Below the pieces are notes generated by a model that searched no databases, was not told the origin of the DNA, and was given only the letters and a program-made list of their open reading frames with translations. The translations under genes were made by a program, and so were the position numbers. 64,000 nt of DNA, from NCBI RefSeq assembly GCF_014647515.1, contig NZ_BMPI01000048.1, positions 30,944 to 94,943 of the forward strand, written 5' to 3'. Below are positions 7,952-17,600 of this stretch, piece after piece; the first letter of the stretch is position 1, and every line of letters begins with the position of its first letter. The stretch comes from Dactylosporangium sucinum. Its GTDB lineage: Bacteria; Actinomycetota; Actinomycetes; Mycobacteriales; Micromonosporaceae.

Positions 7952-10123
7952 ATGACACAGCCGATGGACTGGACCCCCACGGTCCGCGACATCCTCGGCG
8001 CGGAGGAGGACATCGACTCGACGCGCGTCAGCAACCCGGCCTGGATCGGTCTCGACATGTCGTTCTGGGAGTCCCGGTGGTCCACCGAAGAGGACTACCA
8101 GCGCCCGTGGGAGCACTGGATGCCCAACGGCTCGGACTGGAACAAGATCACCCTGTACCGGGTGCGCAAGGACGGCGACAGCACGAACTTCCAGCTCATC
8201 CGAGCCACGGTCTACTTCTACGAAGGTGGCGACAACTCGCCGTCGAAACAGGCCAAGCTGCTGGTCGACACCAGCCGGTCGATCATCGACGGCATCGACA
8301 CAAACCAGTATCTCGACCCGGCGATGTTCCGTGACGTAGCCACCCGCTTCCGCAACGTCCACGACTACCTCACCGGCGACGGCCAGACGCAGCTCCGCTC
8401 GATCTATGACGAGATCGAGAACGGCGGCGTGATCGAGGGCTCGGCGGCGGACGCCTTCGCCTGGGCCATCCGCGACATGTTCCTCGGGATGCAGCAACTC
8501 GGCGCGAACATCAGCGGCCGGTTCCTGGTCGACCACAACATCTACGTGAACACCGGCTGGCCGTACGTGCTGGACGAGGCGGCCACGGAGATCGACCGGT
8601 TCCGCGACAGCCTGTGGAACGCGTGGCAGGCGTACACGGCATGGGAGCACTACGACCCGAACACTCTCGTCGATGCCCTGCTCAAGTCGATGGAGCACCA
8701 GGTCGACATCGCCGACAGACTCAACTACACGGGGGACGGCGACCGGCAGGAGGCGTGGACCTTCGACTTCAGCTGGCTCTTCAGCAGCGCCGGCAACGCC
8801 ACCTACGACCTGATCCAGCAGTCCGAGTGGGTCCGGCTGAACGACGACCTGAAGCAGGAGTGGATCAGCCACTACGACGACCTCGACCAGGCGGCGCAGG
8901 TGGCCACGCGCAACCTCATCAGCAGCTACAACGACCTGCTGGCGGCGTTCGGGCGCGGTGTCATCAACCTTCCGCACCTGCCGTACCCGGGGACGAACCC
9001 CTTCGGCGAGGGGCCGGGCAACGAGAACGAGTTCAACGGCCCGGGGACCGGCGACATTCCGCCCGAGACCGGTGGTTCGGACGGCTCGGTGCCACCGCCG
9101 TCGGAGAGCGGAGGCTTCGACGGCGCGGGCGACGGCTTCGGCGGCGGCTCCGGCGGCGGCTCCGGCGGCATCGGCGGGACGGAGTTCGGCGCCGGCACAG
9201 GCGGCCTCGACGGCGCGGGCGGCGGCTCGGGCGGCGGCTCGGGCGGCATCGGCGGGACGGAGCTCGGCGCGGGCCTCGACGGCCCGGGAGGCGGCTCGGG
9301 CAGCATCGGCGGAACCGAGTTCGGCGGCGGCTCAGGCGGCCTCGGCGGGACCGGCCTCGACGGCTCGGGGGTCGGCTCGGGCGGCGGCACGGGCGGCCTC
9401 GGCGGCGTGATCGGAGCCGGCATGAACACCGGAGCGGGCCTCGGCACCGGTGGGCTCGGCAGCAGCGGCCGGTCCGGCGCGGTCGTGGGCAGCGGCGGTT
9501 CCGATGACGACACCGGGGCCGGCCTGGGTACCGGTGGCCTCGCCGGCGGTACGCCGTCCCCACTCGACCCCGACGACCTCGGCTTCGGCGGGTCCGGCGG
9601 CTTCGGCTCCGGCGGCACCACCGGCGGCGATCTCGGCGGCTTCGGCTCGGGCAGCGGCCTGACACCGGACAGGTCCGGCGGCTTCGTCCTCGGGCCGCTG
9701 GGAACTCCCCCAGCGGGCTACACGCCATCGGGAATCACCAACTTCCCGGCCGCGGCCGTGGCCGGTGGAGCGCTCGCGTCGGGCGGCCAGAACATCGGCG
9801 GACTGCCCGGCGCCATGGCCTACCCGACGCCGGCGTCGGACGGCGGCTCCACCGGCGCCGCGAGCTCCATGGGCGGCATGCCGTTCATGCCGCCCATGGG
9901 CGGGATGGGCAACTCCGGCAACCAGAACGAGAAGGAGCGGGAACGCACCACCTGGCTGGCCGAGGAGGAGGACGTCTGGGGTACCGACCCGGACGTCACG
10001 GCCGCCGTCATCGGCAGGGAGGACGTCGAGCCCGAGCCGGCGACCCGGCCGTCCCGCCGCCCCACCCAGCCCCGCACGACGCCGCCCACGTACGAGCCCT
10101 CGCGCGGGCGCGGTACCCGGTAA
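7952..10123 (+). CDS. Large Gly-rich T7SS-associated protein (putative secreted substrate)
   Basis: This 723-residue protein has three parts. The first is a Trp/Asp-rich, largely helical domain (about 1-340) containing HYDDLD at about 307-312, which fits the YxxxD export signal. The second is a low-complexity Gly/Ser region (about 390-600) built from repeats such as GGGSGGIGGTEFG. The third is a tail with EEDVWGTDPDVTAAVIG, a motif I recall as conserved at the C-terminus of actinomycete T7SS-linked WXG100/PPE-like proteins. A GAGGAG ribosome site precedes the ATG. There is no Sec signal peptide, which agrees with export by the neighbouring ESX machine. The architecture recalls mycobacterial PPE or Esp substrates without being homologous by eye. 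Confidence 0.75.
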   Translation: MTQPMDWTPTVRDILGAEEDIDSTRVSNPAWIGLDMSFWESRWSTEEDYQRPWEHWMPNGSDWNKITLYRVRKDGDSTNFQLIRATVYFYEGGDNSPSKQAKLLVDTSRSIIDGIDTNQYLDPAMFRDVATRFRNVHDYLTGDGQTQLRSIYDEIENGGVIEGSAADAFAWAIRDMFLGMQQLGANISGRFLVDHNIYVNTGWPYVLDEAATEIDRFRDSLWNAWQAYTAWEHYDPNTLVDALLKSMEHQVDIADRLNYTGDGDRQEAWTFDFSWLFSSAGNATYDLIQQSEWVRLNDDLKQEWISHYDDLDQAAQVATRNLISSYNDLLAAFGRGVINLPHLPYPGTNPFGEGPGNENEFNGPGTGDIPPETGGSDGSVPPPSESGGFDGAGDGFGGGSGGGSGGIGGTEFGAGTGGLDGAGGGSGGGSGGIGGTELGAGLDGPGGGSGSIGGTEFGGGSGGLGGTGLDGSGVGSGGGTGGLGGVIGAGMNTGAGLGTGGLGSSGRSGAVVGSGGSDDDTGAGLGTGGLAGGTPSPLDPDDLGFGGSGGFGSGGTTGGDLGGFGSGSGLTPDRSGGFVLGPLGTPPAGYTPSGITNFPAAAVAGGALASGGQNIGGLPGAMAYPTPASDGGSTGAASSMGGMPFMPPMGGMGNSGNQNEKERERTTWLAEEEDVWGTDPDVTAAVIGREDVEPEPATRPSRRPTQPRTTPPTYEPSRGRGTR

Positions 10124-10144
10124 TCGAAAACGGAAGGCAAGAGC

Positions 10145-10561
10145 ATGTCCACGTCATGGCACGAAGAAATCGAGCGGGCGTACGCCGAGCTCGAACAGAG
10201 CCAGCAGGCCATCGCCCAGGTGCAGCACGACATGGCCGGCCGGACGATCACGGCCACGTCCAAGAACCGGACAGTCTCCGTCGTCGTCGACGCGCAGGGG
10301 GAGGTGCTCGACGTCAAGTTCCCCACGCGCGCCTACCGCTCGATGCCCACACCCGAGCTGAGCGCGCTGCTGGTCGAAACCATCGGACAGGCCCGCCGGC
10401 AGGCTACGGCCGAGCTCGCGTCCATGTTCTCGGCCGTCCTTCCCCAGGCGACGCCGATCGCCGACATGCTGAACGGCACCGCCGACATCGACGAGATGAT
10501 GCGCGAGGTGATGCGCCAGATGCCCGACATGCCCGGCGCGCCGAGCCCGGATCGGAGCTGA
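10145..10561 (+). CDS. YbaB/EbfC-family protein of a T7SS locus
   Basis: The 138-residue product has the YbaB/EbfC arrangement: an N-terminal helix (about 5-35), a three-strand sheet (TITATSKNRTVSVVVDAQGEVLDVKF) and a long C-terminal helix (MPTPELSALLVETIGQARRQA). YbaB proteins are small dimeric nucleoid-associated proteins. ESX loci often carry a member (for example EspL), where a chaperone-like or regulatory role is suspected. It starts 22 nt after the Gly-rich gene with GGAAGG upstream. The fold assignment is firm; the function here is inferred from context. Confidence 0.85.
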   Translation: MSTSWHEEIERAYAELEQSQQAIAQVQHDMAGRTITATSKNRTVSVVVDAQGEVLDVKFPTRAYRSMPTPELSALLVETIGQARRQATAELASMFSAVLPQATPIADMLNGTADIDEMMREVMRQMPDMPGAPSPDRS

Positions 10562-10566
10562 CGGCC

Positions 10567-10890
10567 GTGACCGCACCACTGCACGGCGACACCGACCTGC
10601 TGCGCAGCGAGGCGTTCGAGCCGTTCGTCGGGCACATGGACGGCGTCCACGACGACTTCGAGACCGCGATCGGCGACTGCCTGCCGATCGCGGACACGAT
10701 CCGCGACTCGTCCGACCAGATCCTGAACGACGGCATGGCCGAGCAGGTGGAGTACGCCCGCCTCATCATGCTCGGCATTCGCGACCTCTCCGCCGGCGAC
10801 GCCGGCCAGGTGGAGTACCTCCGTCAGCAGATCGGCGGCGTCGAGGACCTCAACACCGACGTCGCCAACTTCGGCCGTACCACCACCTGA
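10567..10890 (+). CDS. Small helical WXG100-like protein immediately upstream of the giant gene
   Basis: The GTG at 10567, 5 nt after the previous stop, gives 107 residues that are almost entirely predicted helix with a central turn. This is the size and shape of an Esx-type protein, but WXG and YxxxD/E are both absent. Its position directly before the giant effector gene suggests an export partner or chaperone for the effector's N-terminal domain, as seen in other T7SS toxin operons. The assignment rests on size, helicity and context, so it is moderate. Confidence 0.7.
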   Translation: MTAPLHGDTDLLRSEAFEPFVGHMDGVHDDFETAIGDCLPIADTIRDSSDQILNDGMAEQVEYARLIMLGIRDLSAGDAGQVEYLRQQIGGVEDLNTDVANFGRTTT

Positions 10891-10937
10891 CGGCCGGCGT
10901 CGCCATGACGCCGGCCCCGATCAACGAAGGCGCAGCC

Positions 10938-11640
10938 GTGGAAATTGAGATCTCGGAACGGCTCGCCGCCTTCCTGTACTGGATCACCGGGGAGAAGTTC
11001 CCCGGCGCCAAGGCGATGCGGCTGTTCAAGCTGGCTACCGGGTTCTTCGCGGCGGCGGACGGCACCGAGGCCGCCCGCCCGAAGCTCGCCGTCGCGGTCC
11101 GTCGCGTCCGCGACGGCGTGGGAGGCAGGTCGCAGGAGGCCTTCCTCAACAGCATGAACGACTACGTCAGCTCGCCCGGCTACGTCACCACCGCCGCGGA
11201 CCACCTGCGAAGCGTCGCCAAGACCACGCAGGACGCGGGCACCCAGGTCCAGTACCAGAAGATGATGATCCTCGCGTCGACCGTCGAGATGTTCGCCGCG
11301 TTCGTGATCGCTTTCGCCTTCGCGCTGGCGAACCCGGGACCCGCGCTGGCCTGGCTCGCCGCCCGCATCGCGATCTTCCGCTTCATCATCCGGATCCTGT
11401 TCGCCCGCCTGGTCCTGGCGGCGCTGCTCGTCGTCGGCAGCGAGTCGGCGACCGAGGGCCTGATGGACGCCATCATCCAGCGGATCCAGATGCTGCTCGG
11501 CACGCGGCGAAACTTCGACGAGTCGCAGTTCTGGCAGTCCGTGCGCGACGGCACGATCGCCGGCGTCATCGGGTCCCTCCTCGGCCCCGCGTTCGCCAAC
11601 GTCGGCAGGCTCATGACCAGGGCCCACGTGCCGACCAACA
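10938..11640 (+). other. Giant protein: WXG100-like, CpnT-type N-terminal domain
   Basis: Residues 1-235 begin with an amphipathic helix and WITGEKFPGAKAM, then run through several helices. Two strongly hydrophobic stretches (about residues 110-180) follow, then GSESATEGLMDAIIQ. Actinomycete T7SS polymorphic toxins share this start (MxIEIPxxLxW...GxxWP, later helices, then GxxxDxxxQ). It is the presumed docking module for the ESX machine and for the small helical partner encoded just upstream. Confidence 0.7.
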
Positions 11641-14600
11641 TGATCCCCGACGGCCCGAAACCGAGGCCGATCCCCACCCCGGACCCGACGCCACCGCCGC
11701 GGACCCTGACCCCCACCCCGGACCCGACGCCACCGCCGCGGACCCTGACCCCCACGCCGGCGCCGACCCCCACGCCGCGGCCGGTCCCGACCCCGCCGGC
11801 GCGGACCCCGGACCCGGTGCCCTCGCCGACGCCGCCACGCGCGCCGCAGCCGGCGCCGACGGTCGCCGAGCGGGTGCGCGAACACTCGGCCGAGTACAGC
11901 ACGGCGGTCAGCGCCGACATCTCCATCGAGGTGGTCGCCGAGGGCACCGTCATGGCCGTCAACGGCCAGGGCTTCACCGTCACGGGCGGGACGGCCACCT
12001 CGGGGGCCTTCAGCGGCACCCTCGACTTCGGCGGGGAGTCCGCCGGCACCGCGCTCAACGAGAAGTTCCACGGCACGTCCGACCCGAACACCACGAGAAC
12101 GGCAATCAACCCGACCATCACGACCCCGACGACGACGACCACCCCAACCACGACGACCACCACGGATCCGGCCACCGCGACCACCACAACCGGACCGAGC
12201 AGCACGACCGGTCCTGCCGCCGGGAGCGGAACCGGCTCGTCGGACCCGGCCAGGACCCCCGAGACCGCCACCAGCGGCGCCGCAGCGCCGGAAGCCTCCA
12301 CGAACGGCACCCAAACGGCCCGACCGGTCAACACGACCACGGAACCAACCGCCCAGCCCGCCTGGTCCGCGACCAAGGACTGGGACGGCGCGGCCTACGG
12401 GGATTCGCCCTTCGACGACATGGGGTCCCGCCCTTCGTCGTTCGACGACACCGACTTCTCCGACACCTCCTCGGTGACCAGCTTCTCCGACCGCTCGATG
12501 TCCAGCGCGGACTCGTTCGACGGCACCGAGCCGTGGTCCGGCAGGGACCCGTTCACCACCGACGAATCCTCGTTCGGACTGAACGCATCCGACACGGTCG
12601 GCGTGTCCACCGGGCAGCCGGGCCCGGGGCCGGTCGGCGGCGACGGGCCGACGCAGGCGGTGACGGTCACCCCGGCTGTCGCTGCCGCCCCGATCGGTCA
12701 GGCCGGCCCGGCAGGCACGGCAGGCCCGGCAGCTACGTCTGCCGCACCCGGCGGAACCACACCCGGCAACCAGACCTCCAACTCTGCGTCCGGCACGAAC
12801 ACGTCGGACGTCAAGACCGGACCCGACGCGACCCCGCCGGCCGGGACGCCGCTTCCCGGCACGGCATCGAACCCGCCGGCCCCGGCCAGCGTCGACGCGT
12901 CCCTGGCCGCCGGCGAGGCGACCGCAGATCTGCACGCCGACACCGACCGCGTACGCCCATGGGACCGCACCCTGCCGACCGACCCGGCATCCCGGATCTC
13001 CGCGCTCGACGACTGGATCCGCCAGGCCGAACACCGGCCGGGCCGGACCGGCGAGCCCGCGGTGGACTGTGTGCCGCTGGCCTGGGACGTGTTCGCGGAG
13101 GTGCACGGTCGCCGGGCCAACCCCGCCCGCGGCGACGGCCTGGCCGGATCCGGCCTCGCCGAGGCGGTCCGGCACGGACCGTCGGCCGTCGACGCGTCCG
13201 AGCTCGTCCGCGCGCTCGGCGGTGACACGCCCACCACCAACGACGGCGACAGCGTGCTGGCGTACCTGTCGGACAACGCGGGCGCCATGGCGCTCGTCGT
13301 CTCCCGGCCGCAGAAGTTTCGTTCGCACGTCTACTGGGTCGTCTCGGCCGGTAGCGGGACGCAGGTCGTGCCCCGCTTCGTGGACCCGCAGCAGCCGGGT
13401 TCGTTCACCCACGACGCCCGGGTGACCACGCCGGAAACCGAGTTCTGGTCGAGCCAGCTCCGCTCGCCCGACTCCGAGATCCTGGTGCTCGGACCGGACG
13501 GCCGGGCGGTCGACCTCGGCGCCGAGCGACGTGACGCCCGGACCCGGGGCTTGTCCGACGCGCCGACCGGCGCACGGGCCGCGGGCAGCAATCCCCGCCG
13601 GGGCAGAAGCCGGTCGTGGACCATGCCGTCGATGGGATCAGAGCCGCCCGAGCAACAGTCCGAGCAACCCTCACAGCCGGCGACGCCACAGCCGACGCCT
13701 ACCGGGCCGTTGTCGATGTCGCCCGCGCAGTCGTCGCGCCCGCTGGCGGCCGAGCCGGACCATGGCGAACGTTCGGAGGCCACGGGTTCCGTCCGTCGCC
13801 GCTTCCTCCAGCGGCTGCAACAGCTCTCCGCCGCGACCGGCCAACCGTCGACCACCCCAACCACCCCGCTGCCGTCGACCACCCCGCTGCCCTCGATCAG
13901 CCCGTACCTCTCCACCAGTCCGCTGCCCCCAGGCAGCCCGCACCCCTCCACCAGCCCGCTGCCCCCAGGCAGCCCGCACCCCTCCACCAGCCCACTGCCC
14001 TCAATCACCCCACTCGGTTCGACCACCCCGGTCAGCGCGCATGCCTCGCTACCCCCGTTCACCCGCCTGAACGCGGCCAGGGAACAGCCGCCGATACCGG
14101 AGGTGGTCGAGGAGTTCGTGGACGAGGACGATCCCTACGCACCCTGGTCACCCAACATGCTCGACGACGAACGAGGGCGGCCAACGACTGCGCGTACTTC
14201 CCGGCAGGACCATGCCGAGCAAGGCGGAAGTTCCAGGCCGACCGGCGCCATGGGGTCGCCCCGCACGATCGTGCCCCTGCCGACGGACACCGCCGGCGTC
14301 GACCTACCGACCGCGACCGCCAGAAAGACATCGCCGGCCCGGCCGCCATCGCGCGTGCTGGCGCGCCAGAGGCCACGGCTCGACGTCCAACGGTTCGAGC
14401 AGGAGCTGCTCAGAGGCCTGCAGCCGGCCGACTACGACGCTCTCTTCGATGCGTCCAAGGCGGCGGACCAGCGCGCTCTCGAGGCGCACGCGGTCATGCT
14501 GCGGGTGACCGGGGAACTCGATCCGACCGGCAGGCGGCTCAAGCTGGTCGGCACACGTCACCGAGCGAAGAAGCTGGTCGACCTGGCTCGGAAGTTCCGC

Positions 14601-17600
14601 GACCTGAATCTGTGGGAAGGCATCGACGTCCGGTCGTTCCTTGCCGAGAACAAAGACACCGTCCGGTTCTCGGTACAGGTGTCCCGAACCAACTACGGCT
14701 CGACCGTCCGCCAGGTGCTGGACCGCTTGAGGCAGCAAGGCTACGAACTACGCAGCGACGATGACATCGTGAACTTCTGGCGCCCCGGCAACCGATGGTT
14801 CGGCTTGACCATGAAATTGCGGGACCCCGACGACCGGTTGATAGAGCTGGAGTTCCCGACCGCGACATCGTGGCAGGCGGCCAAGCAGGCGCGCAAGCAC
14901 CACGAGGTGGTGCGCCTGAAGACAGCACCGATGGCGGATCGGATCAGCGCCTACTTGAACCTGCTTCGGATCAACCGGGACAATGGGCTGAACGCAACCC
15001 TGCCCGATGAGCTCGGCCTACTCCCCCCGGCTCAGGAGAAGGGCCTCGCGGAAATCACCAGGGCGCGACCCGAACAATGGCAGGGCTATCTTGACGGCCT
15101 GCAACGGGCAGGTCGGACCTTCGCGGACGTCGTCGCCGACCATGGTCTCACCATGGCGGAACTCCCCGGTCCGGAACACCTCGGGCTCCACGACCGGCCC
15201 TACCACCAGTTCCCCGGCCGCCGTCCCCCCCGCCGGCAAGAATTCGCCGAGCCTGCGGGAAGCCTGCCGCTGCTCGTCAGCCTCCTTCGCAAGCAGCGCG
15301 ACCCGGAAGGAGCGACTCCCGAGGCACACGGGACGAGCCTGCCGCCAACCCCGCGCCGGGGATCCGTCGCCATCGAACCGCGCTCGTCCAGCGAGGCGTC
15401 GCCGCGCGAGCAGTCGGACGCGCAGACAACGACCCTGCCGGGCGGAACGGTATCCAAGCGACGGGCAACCATTTCCGCCGCGCCGTCGGCATTTACCGGC
15501 AGTCAGCAGCCGCAAACGCCGGAACCGAGCCTGCCGGTCAGGAAGGCACCTCGACGGGCAACGATTTCCGAACCGCCGGCGGCACCCACGGACGCGGCGC
15601 CACCCCGACGGGAGTTCGGGGACACGTCACCGGGCCAGCATTCGACCGATACACAGGATGTCGAGCAGGAACTGCTCAGAGTGCTCGAGCCCGGCCAGCG
15701 GGCAATCCTTGAGCACGCGGCTGACACGGCGCGGCAGCGAGCGGATCAGGCGCTGTCGGTGATGCAGGAGGCGATCAACGAGATCGATCCGAACGGCGAG
15801 CGGGCCCGGTTGGTCGGCACCGAGCATCGGGCCAAGACGCTGGCCTCCCTGGCGCGGAAGTTCCGCATCCGGAACCTCGCGACAAGAGTCACACTGGATT
15901 CGTTCCTCGCCGACATCAAAGACACCGTCCGATTTTCGGTGCAGGTCTCCAAAGCGGGATACGGTCGCACGGTTCGCGAACTGCTTGCCGGGCTGGCGCA
16001 GCGTGGATACGAGGTGCCCGGCGACAACGAGATCAAGAACTTCTGGCGCCCCGGCAACGGGTGGTACGGGCTGAACGTGCCCTTGCGAGACCCCGGTGGC
16101 AACTTGCTGGAGCTGCAGTTCCCGACCGAGACGTCATGGCGGACAACCAGGCAGATACACCCGCTCTACGAGATCGCGCGACTGCGGACGGCAACCGTGT
16201 CGGATCGCGTGGATGCCTACCTGGACATGCTGCGCATCAACCGCGACAACCTGCTGCACGAGGATCTTCCCGACGGACTCGACCAGCTTCCCCCAGCCAG
16301 GGACAACAGCTTCGAGGCGTTCACGAAGAACAATCCTCAGCTGTGGCAGGCGTACCTGCACGACCTGGAACAGGAGGGTCGGACCTTTCCGGACGTCGTG
16401 GCCGAGCATGGCCTCACGATGGCGGACGTCTTCAGCGTGGAACGACCGGCGTCCCACAAGGGCAGCGAAGGCTCGCAGACGCCCGCCGAGCCTGCGATCC
16501 AACCGGAAGACCCGCCGGGGCGCAGCGCGACGCCGTTGGCCGAACCGTCTCGGCTGCGATCCGAGGACCGGGCCTTCCTCCTGGGTGACGGGAACCATCT
16601 CCTCGCCGCGCTGGTCTACTCCGACCTCGATGCCATCGAGCGGTTGGTGGCTTGGGGGGACGACGCCAGGGCCGAGCTGGCTCGCTTGCGCGCTGATCGG
16701 GACGAGACCCGGCGCGCGGTCAGCACGGCCGCGCTCGCCAACGTCGTGACGGAGCTGCGCGAGCACCTCCTGACCCGCCTCGACCGGCTCACGCCGGCTC
16801 AGCTCGCCTCGTTCCGGGAGCTCGGGAGCCCGCTCCTGGACACCGTGCCCCACGGGGACGACGACGCGCTGCGTGCCGCGCTGGGGGACCTGCTGCGACC
16901 AGACGCCCAGCTTGATCGCACGAGTACCGCGCCGGTGCTCCTCGCCGTCCTGCTGGCTCGCTCGGTCGTCGTCGACGACGGTGTGGGGTCCGTCCTTTTC
17001 CACGTCACCGGGACGACCGATGAACCGGTCCGGCTCTACCGCCGTGTCCAGAGCGGCACCGGCCAGGCGGAGTTCCACGCTTTCCTCCCCCAGCCACCGC
17101 CGCAGCCGCAGCCTTCCCCCGCCGTTGTCCCGGCCGTGCCCCCGCCGGCGCTCGAGAAAGCGTCCGTCGTCAACACCCCGCCCATTGCGCTGCGGTTCCT
17201 CCCTCGCAGCGCGCAGACCCTCCGCGCGTCCAGTCCGGCGTGGAATGGGGTCGCCCGCGAGGTGGCGCGGCGGGTCGCCCGCATGGCAGCCAACCGACCG
17301 CCCGAGGGTGCGCCCGTCATCGTCACCCTCGAAGGCGACGGCGACGGTCACCGCTTCGGCATCACGACCGGCAATCGGAGCCTGCCCCGCATCCTGTCGG
17401 CAACCGAGTTGGGCCGGCGCCGGGCCGAGTCGGCAGCCACTCGTCTGGAGGAGCTGGTCCAGGGGGAACTCAGGGAACTCGCCAGAACCAAGGGAGAGAA
17501 CGCGCCCATGGTCATCTTCCGGCACCGGGCCAGGACCCGGACGCCGGACGGTACCGGGGACGGCGGGGGCCGCGGCACGGTGACGGTACACGTCGACATC

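Noticed and set aside
9140..9660. PE-PGRS-type gene
   Set aside because: The Gly-rich region is internal, and the N-terminus is not a PE domain; only the composition is similar.
10905..10937. ATG at 10905 as the start of the giant gene
   Set aside because: No ribosome site precedes it, whereas the GTG at 10938 has GAAGG at good spacing and gives the usual family N-terminus; the ATG remains possible.
13911..14000. Possible CRISPR-like or VNTR array
   Set aside because: Units are in-frame, contiguous and encode a Pro/Ser linker; there are no unique spacers.
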